Shown here piece after piece: positions 13,301-24,334 of a stretch of DNA of 64,000 bases; position 1 is the stretch's first letter; each line of letters opens with the position of its first letter. The position numbers and the translations under genes are program-made. This DNA comes from Cristatella mucedo. Its lineage: Eukaryota; Bryozoa; Phylactolaemata; Cristatellidae. Under the pieces are notes generated by a model, which was not told the DNA's origin, did no database searches, and saw only the letters and a list, made by a program, of their open reading frames with translations. Location: contig WPIO01000026.1 of NCBI GenBank assembly GCA_009760855.2, forward strand, positions 3,112,001-3,176,000, in the 5' to 3' direction.

Positions 13301-16300
13301 ATGGACTAATTTGGATGTAGTATTCATCTAAGCAAGCCTGAATTTTAGCAGTATTATGTAGCTGAAAGTAGGCAGACTTGACATCTCAAATGAGTCCAGA
13401 ATGGAAAACACTAGAATGGCCTGCACAAGTGTGCAGAATCAATAAAACTGCCACATGAACAATCTGACAAATATCCTCGAGTCTCGATCGAAATTGCAGT
13501 CCTTAGCTTACAGCTAAATTGTGGAGCCAATTAATTTTTCTAATATATCGGCCACAAATAGAGTAAAAACGTCTGTAAGCATACCATAGGTTGGACCTTG
13601 TGCATGCATACAGGTTGGTTATTCATACAGCAAATTAGTTAAGAAAAAAGCATGCACTGGTAGACAATGAGTCTCTGGATTGCACAAGAAAGTTGGACCA
13701 ATTTGCAAGAGATACCCTCGGAGTAGACGAGCCTGCAAAACAAGGTACGATATAGGGTGTTTTTTGTAGGTGAGCTATGTTTCATCGAGGAATGGCAGTA
13801 GGCGACGGGACAGATAAAAGATCTTGGTAAGTAATCATGCACTGGAATGGGTGATGGCAAGATAAATATTTTAGCATCACGCATTGAGTTTTTATAATAG
13901 ACTAACTAGTTTTTGAGAAAGAGAAGCCGTTTGCCGAGCTTCTCGGTTGGAATGACACATGCGCTTAGACTCTCTCACGGCTGGCTACAGAGTTCTACAG
14001 TACTACCATCAGAAGTTCTACAAAATGCATGGAGCAAGAAGCCGGCCGATTTTTAGGCAGCAACCACGTCCTTTCTGACGCTTCAACACTAAGCCAGCTA
14101 TATATAACTATATATCAACACCAAGCCAGCTATACGTATAACAAAGACAAAACCTTTGCGTCAGTGAGTAGTATCTTATTGCACAATTGCAGACATGCGA
14201 AGACAGGTAGCAAACGCACAAGACTAAAATTAACACACGATACAGTGTAGACACAAAAGGCAGCCTGTTTTACCATCCTTACTTCTCTGGTTTCTCAAGT
14301 ATCAGAGGATGCAATTATTAGGATCAAGAATAGCAGATGCATAATTGCAGTTTTTCAGCATGCATTTAATATATGAGAATATGTTCAATTCATATGTATA
14401 GCACCTCAAGAGAACTAAATCTCTATTCAGGCGCTTCACATATGCCTCAGGGCTCGAGCCCACGACTACATGCAGGCAATGGAACAGAGTCAGTATCAAA
14501 TCCAATAAAATCAACTTGCTTAAATCTAGATTTTGTAAGCAGAAAGTATGCATACAGAGAAGCTCTACAGTAAACAGCATGCTATCTAGTAAGTTATGCC
14601 TGCCATTTCACTGATAAGTTAGAGTGGATCTGCAGTAAAAAGGTCTACTAATCTGCCACAAAAGGTCTACTAATCGGCCGTAAAAGGTCTACTAATCTGC
14701 CGTATAAGGTCCACTAATCTGCCATACAAGTTCTACGCTCGTTAGATGTGTAATAACTATAACTTGTCACAGAGCTAGGACTGCCTAAAATGAACGGTCT
14801 TTCTAAGATTGCATGCGATCTTTCTAAGATTGTGGGTCTACGCGATTGTATGCGTTCACCTACTGAAAAGCAACGTTTGGCACACGGCTAATATGTTTGC
14901 CTTTTAACAAAGAGAGGCCAAATGCATATGTAAAGAACTTGAATTGGGATTAAGCTATCTTAAGTCACTATACAAATGATGCATTTTTGGACCAAATTCC
15001 AGGAAATACTGAACACTCGGTGAGTGCAAAGTGGCATCCAGGAACTATACGGTCGAGGGCTTGTCTGCCAGTGCTTTCTATTTGCCACTGGCACAAACTG
15101 CTGTTCCATCCATCTACAATCCATCGGATACGAGATCTGATTTGGCCAAGATGAGGACTCTGCCTTTATACGATGATTGCATGTTTAGAGGTTAAGAAAT
15201 GAATGGTGTGCACAGACCCCCTCCCCCCTCGGTTTGCATGTGTGTGCGCCACAGGTTACAGCGCACAGGAACACCCATCCATAGACACAATAATGTATAC
15301 AGGCACGCTGGCACACATGCACGCGCGCACATATCTATGGCACTCGACTGGCTTTTACGCTGTGCGAGCACCCTGTAGCAGGCCTTTCGTACGATGCCCA
15401 GAGCAGCTCGAGATATGGCCAGCTTGTTGGGCTAAGCTAGGGCACTTGGGGAGGGTCATCAAGGAGTGAGCCTTAACATAACAGCAGCAGATGGCAGGAA
15501 TATAGGAGCGAGCCTTAACATAACAGCAGCAGATGGCAGGAATATAGTTCGAATTCGAGCTCGATCACTAACAAAGAAAGGGGATGGGTCAGGGCCACTA
15601 TGTAATGCAATCCGGCAAAACTATCCAGGTGAGACATGACTGGGCACCAACACCTGAAGCCTACAGGTTCAATGGGTGGTAAACCACGAGGATACTCGGC
15701 TGGTGCACACAGAGCAGGTGCGAGCAGCATCTGGGCAAACAATATTAGCACTGCTGAGTTCGTACAGTGACATCCGGCATCCAATGATGACAGCAAATCA
15801 GCAATAACTACAGCAGTAAGTGCATCGCAAGCGCTCGCATGCATCGCAAGCGACCTCACCTTTCAGCGTCTCTTCCACTACTTCGACGACCCTGTCGATT
15901 TGCTGCACGCCAATGACGCTCAGGCCCTGCAGCAGAGGGAACGCTCAGCTGCGCGCGCATTTGCTGCGGCCTCACAGAACGTCACACAGCCTGACGAAAG
16001 AGGCCACTGCCAAACGTGCCCACTCTTTCCACGATTACCTGAACGTAGTCCAGCTCACGCTGTCCCTGCGGTACGCAGCCGGCCACAACCACGTGCTTGC
16101 CGAGGGACCTGCCGTGTGCGACCTCATTTCGAAAGTGGTCCTCAGCCGGGCCCTTCACTGTGCAGCTGTTGAGCAGCCAGAGGTCGGCAGTACCGCGGTC
16201 CTCTGCAAACGGGCAGAGCGTCTATGCAGGGCATCGGGTCGGGGTGGGGAGATGGCACGTGCTAATCAGCGAACGAAGCAAGAGGCGAAAAGCCGTGATG

Positions 16301-17141
16301 CTTTGCATCCTGCTGCTGCGCAGCAGGATGCATCAGTGGAGGCAGCTGGCTGGTGCCTACCGGTTATTGTGTAGCCGTAGGCGGCCAGCTGACCGGCCAT
16401 GTACTCTGAGTCCGAGCTGTTGTGCGAGCATCCCCACGTCTTAACGTAGACGCTCTGCGTACCTAAAGCAAACACCCGGAATTGCATGTGCGCCAAAACT
16501 AGCCACCGGCATCCGATGGGCAAGTGCAGAAAGAGACATATGGGCTCGGCGCGCTCCAGCAGTGTCCGCTTCAGCGGCAGCAGTTATTGAAAATACGCTC
16601 GAACATTTGGTAGTGCTACCATCACGACAGACCGGTCAAGGGCTGCTCCAAATTACAAGTAGCGCCATCGCATAAAGCTTACACAAGCGAGCTACATCAC
16701 AGGCTACATCACAGGCTGGGTGGAAGCGGTGCTTGCCAATAGTTGGCACTGACAGGCACAGACAGAAATGATGCGCCAGTGCACCGACCAGCGGCCGGAT
16801 GACAGCATCTGCCCGGCATCAATCGAAAGAGCGCGACCAGATGCAACCACTAGCTTGATCGCCGAGAGTTTGCTAAGACTCGAAGATCATGGCCTACCAG
16901 GTATGACACTCGCTATGGCAATCGTATCCGGCTCAGAGGCGGTCGCTTCGCGGGCCGCCTTGCTCTCCTTGTCCGTCTGCTGCGACCGCTTTGCCTCCTC
17001 TGCTCGGCGACGCCTCAGGACCTTTGCCTTGGGCACCACGTGCAGCCGAGGTGGCCGCAGGTCCACCGGAGCAAGCTCATCGAGACCAATGATGTCTTCG
17101 ATATCGTCGACAGCCGGCGTGGCACACGTGGCCTCAGGCAT
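7277..17141 (-). CDS. CDKAL1: CDKAL1 tRNA methylthiotransferase, exons 1-6 (3' part outside window)
   Basis: CDKAL1 is a radical-SAM, iron-sulfur enzyme that methylthiolates t6A37 of cytosolic tRNA-Lys(UUU), giving ms2t6A and helping accurate decoding. Six coding exons are visible: 17141-16898, 16462-16361, 16202-16039, 15926-15860, 11987-11867 and 7380-7277. All have AG/GT boundaries and their phases join correctly. Order seen: an acidic start (VDDIEDI), the UPF0004 N-terminal domain with Cys in TWGCSHN, NSCTVK and VAGCVPQ, the linker [20 protein letters not shown], the segment [18 protein letters not shown], and the radical-SAM cluster motif [15 protein letters not shown]. The rest of the radical-SAM barrel, the TRAM domain and the tail anchor should lie left of the window. 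The start ATG was chosen because [17 protein letters not shown] aligns with the family N-terminus. Introns carry SINEs and a LINE. No disabling change is seen. Confidence 0.93.
8817..9155. repeat. Two-copy tandem duplication (~170 bp)
   Basis: Copies at about 8817-8991 and 8992-9155 share, in order, CCCCAGC..TACCGAGGAT, TAATTACAAG.ATAAAATG, GGGCAAAATACTTAT and GGTATGAAAGTTGTCTTAC. Confidence 0.75.
9172..9355 (+). repeat. tRNA-derived SINE, family 1
   Basis: Head with a diverged B box (GGTTCCAATCC) near 9231, then the family body ending AAATCAGCTAGTATTG and an ATT-like tail. Confidence 0.7.
9838..9965 (-). repeat. tRNA-derived SINE, family 1 (reverse)
   Basis: Reverse copy with AAGGATCGCCCACTGCAGG and the inverted B box (CAAACCCACGACC), starting from AGCTGATTTAACAG. 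Confidence 0.7.
11649..11815 (-). repeat. Composite SINE (tRNA head + LINE tail)
   Basis: Read in reverse it has a tRNA-like head with B box GGGCTCGAGCCC, followed by a tail (GCCCGAATAGAGATTAAG, then ATACAAATGAAT) that resembles the 3' end of the window's LINE. Other copies lie at 14385-14475 and 45310-45440. Confidence 0.65.
11867..11987 (-). CDS. CDKAL1: CDKAL1 coding exon 5
   Basis: Acceptor GTGACTGCAG, donor GTATGG. Encodes [11 protein letters not shown] and [20 protein letters not shown], joining the N-terminal domain to the radical-SAM domain. Confidence 0.93.
12219..12262. repeat. 22-bp direct duplication
   Basis: AACATCGTCTGAGCAGTTAAG occurs twice back to back. Confidence 0.8.
12425..13330 (-). 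mobile_element. 5'-truncated CR1/L2-type LINE
   Basis: On the minus strand the 5' part encodes the C-terminal region of a non-LTR reverse transcriptase, with [17 protein letters not shown] followed by a degenerate [15 protein letters not shown]. This LVQNSAAR...LHWLPV pattern is typical of CR1 and L2 LINEs. The 3' UTR reaches an AAT-type tail (minus ATT) near 12435. A family-1 SINE has inserted inside it at 12622-12778. Confidence 0.85.
12622..12778 (-). repeat. Family-1 SINE nested in LINE
   Basis: Starts GCTGATTTAACAGCCTCATTTGTG, with AAAGGATCG and the inverted B box. It interrupts LINE 3' UTR text that resumes at about 12790, so it is younger than that LINE. Confidence 0.7.
14385..14475 (-). 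repeat. Composite SINE (reverse, partial)
   Basis: AATTCATATGTATAGCACC, then GAGAACTAAATCTC and GGGCTCGAGCCCACGAC, match the copies at 11649 and 45310. The distal head is lost. Confidence 0.6.
14637..14735. repeat. 22-bp tandem repeat, ~4.5 copies
   Basis: The unit AAAGGTCTACTAATCTGCC with a 2-3 nt variable end repeats head to tail. Copies are contiguous with no spacers. Confidence 0.85.
15462..15545. repeat. 42-bp tandem duplication
   Basis: Two copies differing by one base (AGGAGTGAGCC or AGGAGCGAGCC at the start), each ending GATGGCAGGAATAT. Confidence 0.9.
15860..15926 (-). CDS. CDKAL1: CDKAL1 coding exon 4
   Basis: A 67-nt exon between CTGCTGCAG and GTGAGG. Encodes [20 protein letters not shown], a stretch nearly invariant in animal CDKAL1. 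Confidence 0.92.
16039..16202 (-). CDS. CDKAL1: CDKAL1 coding exon 3
   Basis: Acceptor CCGTTTGCAG, donor GTAATC. Encodes [20 protein letters not shown] and then [10 protein letters not shown], the second and third conserved Cys of the N-terminal cluster. Ends in phase 0. Confidence 0.92.
16361..16462 (-). CDS. CDKAL1: CDKAL1 coding exon 2
   Basis: Acceptor TTGCTTTAG, donor GTAGGC. Encodes [20 protein letters not shown], the first cluster-binding Cys region of the methylthiotransferase domain. Phases 1 to 1. Confidence 0.92.
16898..17141 (-). CDS. CDKAL1: CDKAL1 coding exon 1
   Basis: Begins at the ATG at 17139-17141 and ends in phase 1 at ATACCTG before GTAGGCC. It encodes the poorly conserved acidic and basic N-terminal segment. 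An AG acceptor about 7 nt upstream (TTTGCAG at about 17149) suggests a separate 5' UTR exon. Confidence 0.85.
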
Positions 17142-17148
17142 GAGACTG

Positions 17149-18140
17149 CTGCAAACCAATAGCCGGCACGGCATTGCAAAATAGCAGACAGCCTTGGAGC
17201 GCCGAGCTCAAAGCTGCACTCTAATAAGACTTCAGCCTAGCACAGCCAGCAACCAGATCATCATCAAGGATGGCAACGACCGATACAGTATCACGCTGAG
17301 CTCTAGCAGCCACCCAAAGCTGCTAGTAGCTTCACCACTGCCACACCCGTATCCTCACTCAAGCAGGTAGACTGCACCATCTCTGCACGTGATCCGGTTC
17401 TTCTGCACGGCAGTGGCAAGGTAAGTTTTGGGGTGAGGATCACGCGTTAAGTGTGAATGAGCCCCACCGATAGACCCGCAGGCCCAGCCAGTCACTAGTT
17501 AGATTCGCGCAGGAAACCAACGCTGCAAGTTCGTCGAGCCTGCAGCCATGCAGCCTGGCTTCAGCCCGGCTAAAGGCTAGCCGACTGAATCGCCTCGTGC
17601 GCACGAGGCAGGCGAGCAAGAGCGGCTGCTCCGCTTGCACTTGCACAAGGGCAATGGAAAAGTGCCTGCCGCACGAGTTGAACCCATGACGTGCGTCTTG
17701 AAGTGCCAGAGCACCGCACCCCGAGGCTGAGACCCAGGTGTCTCATCCATGGGCCAAGACCCGACCTCAGCTCTGCCAGAGATGAGGTCGAGCCCGCGCC
17801 ACAGCAGAGCGCTCATCGGGATGCGTAAGCTTAAACACCATAGAATACTTCGGCGAAGACGAGCGCTTCGTGAGCAGACTTTCGCGCAGCCGCCGGCCGT
17901 GGCAAATCCGTAGGTCAGTCTACACGCCGCGTTTAGTACCCGTACGTTGCACGCCCCGGGGGTTTCTACGCGAGTGTTCGCAAACAGTTGCTCATGTTCC
18001 TGCCTACATTCGGCGCTCTGCATGCGAGCGCCATCGCTGGAAAGCGCGGTTCGTGAGTGGGCCACTCGTCAGCACGGGAGGTTCAAGCCACCCAAAATTA
18101 GAAGAGCGCCAAAGAAAGTTGCGCCGAAAATTGAATTTTT
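17149..18140. other. GC/CpG-rich region upstream of CDKAL1
   Basis: CpG-rich DNA immediately 5' of the CDKAL1 start. It may hold the promoter and a 5' UTR exon. A tRNA-like B box in reverse (GAGTTGAACCCATGAC, near 17675) suggests another SINE. Long open frames here look like a GC-content effect. Confidence 0.35.
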
Positions 18141-19903
18141 AACGCTATGAATAGTAGGGCTGAAAATACAGAAATCACGCGGTAATGTAAAATTCTGACC
18201 CCGGGTCGTTTTGCTAACTCCATTGACTAGCTCAGCTGCATGAACCCCAAAAGCTGTCAGGAATATTCGCACACTAGTGTAACTATCATCCGGATATCAA
18301 CACTGAGAACGTAGTAAATGATACCTTGACAAGCAAAGGTCTGCAAAAGCATGCGCAGTGTCTTTTAGACGTCGTCGTGCACTCGATGTAGCAGACCGAG
18401 CGGCCAGCAAGGGCAGTCGTTCGACCAACGTGCCTCACTACAGCTTCCGGATGCACGAGGTCAAGGCCGCTACGCAGCCAACGTTCACCCGCGTGCTGTG
18501 ACGCTTACCTCGGCGTTGTAAAAAAGATGCTCTTATAATGCGTATAGTAAACGCAACTGTTGAATCAGCCAACCTGACCCTAACTATTTGCCGCAAGAGG
18601 CAGTTTATTCTCGTTTGCTTTGGAGGGCAGCACCTATGGATTGCACTAGAGAAAACCGGCTCGCGAACGAAAATCAGGTTGCTGAATTACACGAACTGTC
18701 AGTACTGTTGCAGCCAGCGAAGTAATTTCCCTGCCATTTTCACATTCTAGCTCGTTCACTTTCCTTATGTCTCAAGTAGTCATAAGTCATTGGCATCTCA
18801 TTTTGTCTGCATTGAGAAAAAGTTAATCTAGTCCAGTTATCAAATAATTTCCACGCACCTTATTAGGAGCATCGACCTCTCGCTGTCTCTCTCTCTCTCT
18901 CTTGCTTGTTCGCACATACTAAGGTGAAAAGCTTCTTTGCCTTGATTGAGTAATGATGCTGCTCTGTTACCAGCGTTGTCTTTTGATCCACTATGGCGCC
19001 AAAGACTTAAATTGCTTTGTAACGTTCGGTCTGCAAAGTAGATCCACATAATGTAGTTGTCCTTGACAAGTTCAGTTAGCCCGAATGCCTCATCACCATC
19101 TATTTTACGAGACTAGAAATAATTTATCAGTTTTTTGTGCCACAAAATAACATCGTAAAAATTTTCGTGAATAGGCTCTAGTGTACAATGTTAACATGAT
19201 ACTCTGAGATAATTAGTGTGAAGGCTAACTCCACCATTTTCAACTAGGACCTCTTTATACACGAGATCGGGTTGCGGTGTTAGTCCATAATTTTCATTCC
19301 GTACTCGCCTGGCTTCTACGATACGTAAATATTGAGGCTACATGACCCAACAAATCTATTAAATGACTGTAAGTTGGAAAAATAATGTATAACAGCGTGT
19401 ATTATTTGCAATACGCTTTTAATATGGCTCTCTGAAATGGTGGCCGGCTTAGTCGTCTCCCGTTGGACACAATTGGTGGACTTGTAATTCAATCTGAGAG
19501 AGGCTGTCATAAAAACCAACCCGACACAAAGCAAAGACGCCGCCGACCACCATTGGCTCGTCGCTTGTCCACTTCTCATTCGGTTAGTATGGATTCAGGC
19601 TACATAATTCAATATCAAAGATGGCTTCATTTCTGACTAGTTAGTCTCGCATTCACAGATTATATGCAATACTCCGCCATCAGTGCAACTCATTTCCGTC
19701 TTCGTATGAGCTAGGAACGCAGAAACGATTGTATTCTCTGCGTACTTCGAGTAGAAGGTAATAATCAGCCGATCAGTCGACCTCGTCTAAAAAGCTGCAG
19801 ACATAACGTAACGGCTATCACCACCACTTGCAGTGCTTTACAAAGGTGCACCCAGACGAAGTTTAGCAGCCTATCGCGGCTGTAATGCGACACGGCTAGG
19901 GGT
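18141..19903. other. Unannotated host DNA
   Basis: No gene recognised. A short CT microsatellite lies at about 18886-18902. Confidence 0.3.
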
Positions 19904-20325
19904 CCCTGGCCGATGGATGGACATTCCCCCCTGGACATTTCCCCCTGGAATTCCCCCCCTGGGATAGGACATTTCCCCCTGCTTAGGGTTTAGGATTTAC
20001 GCGATCGATCTGATTCGCCTATCAGTAGTTCATTGAGCAGAACATCAAAGTACGGTTTTTGTGATTAGACAACTCAAATGGACTGTGTAGTGCAAGGCCA
20101 ACCAGTGAATATGTCATACGGAATTAACAAAACGTCCAATTATACCGAGTTAATTTTATTACAACAGAGCGAGAAATTCATTTGATCATGTATTTTATAG
20201 ATTCATCAACATAGGGGGAAATGTCCTACCCCCGGAAGGGGGGTAAATGTCGGGGGATGTGCTAGGGTCCACCAGGGGGAAATGTCCGGGGTGGGGGAAA
20301 TGATGTCCTCCATTCCCCTGGCCGA
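19904..20325. mobile_element. MITE-like element with 10-bp target duplication
   Basis: The ends carry clusters of GGACATTTCCCCCT in opposite orientation (19917-19981 and 20209-20310), making complex terminal inverted repeats around about 230 bp of AT-richer core. The 10-mer CCCTGGCCGA flanks it directly at 19904-19913 and 20316-20325, as a target-site duplication would. No coding sequence, so presumably non-autonomous. Confidence 0.65.
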
Positions 20326-20975
20326 AGCCAAGCCTGACTTTTGTCTTAATGCCGTAAGGACGATGACACCCGTTTATAAGGCTAGTTGTGAAGAACAATT
20401 TCGTCGGCCTCGAAGACCCACTTCGCGAGTGTGGCGGGAGCTAAAAGTGCTCGCTGTTATTGTTTTATATTATATGCTCCCTTATAATAATAATAACAAC
20501 AGTACTGTGGTTTGATTATATGCAGGCCGGCACCGCTCCTTTCCTAAAGAGCTTTTGGGAGCATCGTCAAGAGGGGCCTGTGCACAGCTGCTGAGAGCAT
20601 CATCGAGAGGGGCATGTGCACAGCTGTGGTCCGCTTCTAACGAGGCGTTGACACAGGCCGATAACCCACTGGTGAACAGATGGTGAATTCACCATCGGGG
20701 TCGGCCAAAGCACAGCCGTGGTCGAGGAGAGGGACTCGAGTGGGAGAGAGGGGCGAAGGAAGTCATGCTCCCCTCTGCTCTGTGAGTAGTATAATACATT
20801 GCTGGTTTTGGTCCTGTGCCAGCGTTCTGTGTGCGGTGCGAACAAAACTACACATAATACAATCGATAAAGCTCCCTCAGATAACTCAATTTATTTCCAG
20901 GCTTTTACATTTGCTGTAAAGGAAGCACGATCGAATCCTTGTAGTATGTTGATCGTAGCCTCCCCCTACCCGAGC
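20326..20975. other. Unannotated host DNA
   Basis: Holds a short imperfect duplication (GAGCATC.TC.AGAGGGGC.TGTGCACAGCTG at about 20560-20630) and an AAT microsatellite near 20486. No gene seen. Confidence 0.3.
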
Positions 20976-21325
20976 TTGAGCCCTCGGTGAGCTGAGATGT
21001 GTCCGTCAGCGATTCTCCATTACTCACTCACTCGCACCTCTATTGTCGCGGCTGGCATTTGTGAGACAGCATCGCGGCCTTCAAGACTGCTCCGGTCGGA
21101 GAGCGTCCCCTCCACTTAGGGAAGGCTGGCTTCGCTGTTATTTCTCGAGCCCACTCAGTGTGCTTTCAGTAGGCCCCAGGAGCTGGGGCCCTCAGTGAGC
21201 GGAGATGTGCCCCGCTAGTGAGTCTCCGTTACGCAACCGCTCGTACCTCTAAACGAGATGGCGGGTACTCATGGGTTAACGGCCATCGCCTTCAAGAAGG
21301 CTTCAATCCGAGGGCATCCCTTCCT
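20976..21325. repeat. ~185-bp tandem duplication, function unknown
   Basis: Two diverged units begin CCTCGGTGAGCTGAGATGTG (20982) and CCTCAGTGAGCGGAGATGTG (21190) and share TCTCC.TTAC, CTCG.ACCTCTA and CCTTCAAGA.GGCTTC-like text. It could be part of an LTR, but no LTR element is demonstrable. Confidence 0.4.
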
Positions 21326-22139
21326 CATTCAGAATATGGTTATTTGTGGTTGTTTTCCACGCTCCGCCTGTAGCCGGATGTATGTAGGCCCCCCCCGTTG
21401 TACTGTTTAGCTCCCCAGTTATCGTTGGCGCATGCCATATTGTTATGATAAAAGAGGTTTAATCAAAGTGCCGCCTCGTCTTGTTCTTGCCCTGCGTCGT
21501 CGACGAGGCTTACCGGCGGCGTAGCTGACTTTGGGTGGGAAGTAGCCTCATTTAGTAAGCAATGCGTGTGCCTTCCTTCGCATCCAGAATAGCCAGCGAT
21601 TCGCAAAACCTGAAGACCCTTGAAATTGATGCCGTCCGAACAAAAAGATCTTCTCGCCCACCCCGATGCTCAATCATCTTTTCGAGCTATCTTCACTGGT
21701 ATGATGGTACAATACGATATTGGTCGACATTCTTTAATGAGTTTGCACATCTGAGTAAGCCCACCTTGCTCTCACCAAAATGGCTTACGGTTTACCGCCG
21801 ACATTAAATTAGCTAGGTCTACTAAGCGCGAGCTTGAAAAAGCATAAACGAAATCTGAATGACTTCAACCAGCAGGCTCTGCACCTGGTGGCCCTTGCGG
21901 TTGTCTTGCTGGGGTTCCTCTAGCTTCTTAGTCAACAAAATAGACAAGATCAGGGCGCCCATCCCTAAGGCTGCAGCATCACCACCGGACTGCTGTCCCT
22001 CGAATACATCCCCACAGGACTCCTGTCCCTTAATTCTGCGAAGCACTTCAAGGGCTACACTTGAGAAGACCAGGAGGAACCTCGTCTCGAAATTCATTTT
22101 TCAGGCAAACTAGACTACTAGTCCTCTAGGGCCCTATTC
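21326..22139. other. Unannotated host DNA with an unidentified open frame
   Basis: The minus strand is open for 91 codons at 21822-22097 and encodes a hydrophobic centre (GMGALILSILL). I do not recognise it, and no splice or promoter context supports it. Confidence 0.2.
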
Positions 22140-23735
22140 CCCATCCTACTTCCACGATACTAACAAAATAAAAAATACACCCTTAGTATTAGATCTTGTC
22201 CCCAAACCTTTAAAAAGTGCAGTCGCCATACAACTGATTAAGAAAACAACACTAGACCAAGAGAACTTATTCAACTTCCGCACAGTCAGCTTACTGCCGC
22301 TCCTACGACACGGGAACGAGTAGTAGCAGACCAACATAACTCGTACATTAAAACTTGGAACCTAGGAATTCAGTTACAGTCTGGTTTTAGAGCCATCGCT
22401 CCACAGAGTCACCGGTGCTTCGGATGTAAAACGATCTTTTCGGGAATGCAGACTTAGGTGAAGTCTCCGCTTGTTTTCCTGATCTTTCAGCTCCGTTCGA
22501 TGCTATGGATCACCAAGATTTCTCGAACGCCTTTCATCTTACCCGAGCATCACTCGCATTTTACTGCAATGGTGTAGGTCCTATATCAATGGCAGAATCC
22601 AGAGCAACGATGAAAACGGGCAAAAATCAATCGAGGAACCAATAAAGGAGCAGAGACTACCGGTGTCCATGCTTTTTCCAAATCTTAAAGTTTATACTCT
22701 CCATCTAGTCGATGTGACTGCTAAGTACAATCTAGGTTTTCCATTCTATACACATGAAACACTACTGTACCTATGCTTTGATCCCTTGTAACCCTCCAGT
22801 ACTTTGAATTCTCTCAAGACCCTAGCTGCATCCATTGCTGACACTCGCACACAGATGGCATTCAATTTTTTCAAATAGAATGACAATAAGACCAACTTAC
22901 TGGTTAGTTATGGGAAAACCTAGTGTGACTCAGATATTGTAAAAGCTGTCCCTCAAAGTGAGCTCGGCTAAAAAATATTCTGTAGCGCCTGAGCGAAATC
23001 TAGGGGTCCTCTTTCAAAGCGATCTTTCACTAGATGACCACATCAGCTACACAGTCAAGTGTGCCTACTTTCAGCAACGTAACATTGCTAAGATTCGGGC
23101 TTGCTTAGACAGGGGTACTACATCCAAAGTGGTCCATGTGGTTGTGACATTCCGTCTCGACTCCTGTAATTCCTTGCTTGCTGGTTTATCGATCCTATGC
23201 AATCGGGCAGTTATAGGTGGTGCAAAGATTTACAGCTATACTAGTCTATCGTGAGCGCAGCAGTTGCCACAATCACTACTTTTCGCCAACATGCACTGGC
23301 TCCAAATCAAAAAGCACATAGAATTTAAGGTACTGTCAAATATTTTTAGGTCCCATCATCTGGCTTCAGCCTAATTATCCTAACTCGTTCCACACCAGGC
23401 AAGGTATTGTAGTACATGATTCTCTGACTGAAATTGCTTAGCTATGCATCGAACCAACATCAATTTTTTGGAGACCAAAGGTTTAGTTCGTATGCTGTCA
23501 AAGCGTGGAACTTCTTCCCAACTGACACCATGGCATCCCTGACTTGACGACATTCATAAAAAAGCTGAAGCTCCCCTGTTTCTCACAGTATTTCATTAGT
23601 TCTTAAGATTTGTCCTTTGTGTGCTCATGCGTGCAGATAATGTGCATGCTTCCAGTAACCACATTTTTTTCACGTTAACACTGTGCACGTTGCCTCTCAG
23701 GGCGCTATGCAAATGGAGTATTATTGTTATTATTA
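22140..23735 (+). mobile_element. CR1/L2-type LINE, 5'-truncated, dead
   Basis: Broken frames spell a non-LTR reverse transcriptase: VADxxNSYIKTWN..LQSGFRA near 22325, the DLSAPFDAMDHQ motif near 22490, a YADD-equivalent region near 22765, then RNLGVLFQSDLSLDDHIS and RLDSCNSLLAGL near 22990-23190. The 3' UTR ends GGGCGCTATGCAAA with an ATT-type tail. There are many stops and frameshifts. A second copy lies at 48913-50415. Confidence 0.85.
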
Positions 23736-24039
23736 AGGAACGTTCCTGTGGTAGTGGTTGGTCGTTCATTAGAGCGGCGTTTATGTCACCAGGTGTTTCT
23801 GCTGAGTCGCTCGCAGCTGGAAGGGTACGCTGATAGTTATGCATCCCACGTAGCAGCGCCCCATGGAGCACCGAACGCTCGTGGGATACGGCGGTGCTGC
23901 GGGAGTGGCTCCTTCTCCTACCGCCATCGCATGCTGATAGGCGGCTCCGTGAGGTGGCCGTCTGGGCGTCAGCGCTCGAAAACTAGCTGAACCGTCTCTT
24001 GACGATACGATTTGGGATACGTAAATCTATTTATATATT
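23736..24039. other. LINE 3' flank shared with 50416-50590
   Basis: About 150 bp just beyond the LINE tail (GAACGTT..., TTAGAGCGGCGTTTATG, GGTGTTTCTGCTGAGTC) recur beyond the tail of the LINE at 48913. The rest is unassigned. Confidence 0.6.
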
Positions 24040-24068
24040 TACGTATATATATATATATATTTATATAG

Positions 24069-24145
<77 letters not shown>

Positions 24146-24150
24146 CGTAA
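24040..24150. repeat. (TA)n-(AC)n-(TA)n microsatellite
   Basis: A long AC run at about 24070-24122 is flanked by TA runs. Apparent open frames here are poly-CV or HT artefacts. Confidence 0.95.
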
Positions 24151-24334
24151 ATACATAAATATTTATATACGAGAGATCTGGTAACAATCCTAAGTCGGGG
24201 AATATCCCGAGTCTGTGAATATCTCCAATCGGGGACTATGGAATATACCCGCGTCCGGTATAATCCCGAGCCCGGGAGTAACCCAACCATTGGTGGTAGG
24301 ATGAAAAGCTGCTCTTCTAACAGGTATATCTACT

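Larger units (their letters stand above)
13331..15859. other. CDKAL1 intron 4, remainder
   Basis: Apart from the SINE and two small tandem repeats listed separately, I see no gene or RNA. Confidence 0.5.

Noticed and set aside
14637-14735. Regular short repeat resembling a CRISPR array
   Set aside because: The 22-bp units are contiguous with no unique spacers, and the setting is a eukaryotic intron. It is a minisatellite.
15820-16444. Plus-strand open frames of 90-184 codons
   Set aside because: They are antisense to CDKAL1 exons 2-4, which have correct splice sites and strong family similarity on the minus strand.
17577-18065. 162-codon minus-strand open frame upstream of CDKAL1
   Set aside because: The GC-rich, CpG-rich context favours long open frames by chance. 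The peptide is rich in Arg, Ser and Cys without any recognisable domain, and a SINE-like B box lies inside it.
22146-22337. A possible mitochondrial gene on the minus strand
   Set aside because: The opposite strand encodes the LINE reverse transcriptase (VADxxNSYIKTWN and upstream text), so the minus frame is its shadow.
23969-24290. Open frames encoding Cys-Val or His-Thr runs
   Set aside because: They are translations of the AC and TA microsatellite at 24040-24150.
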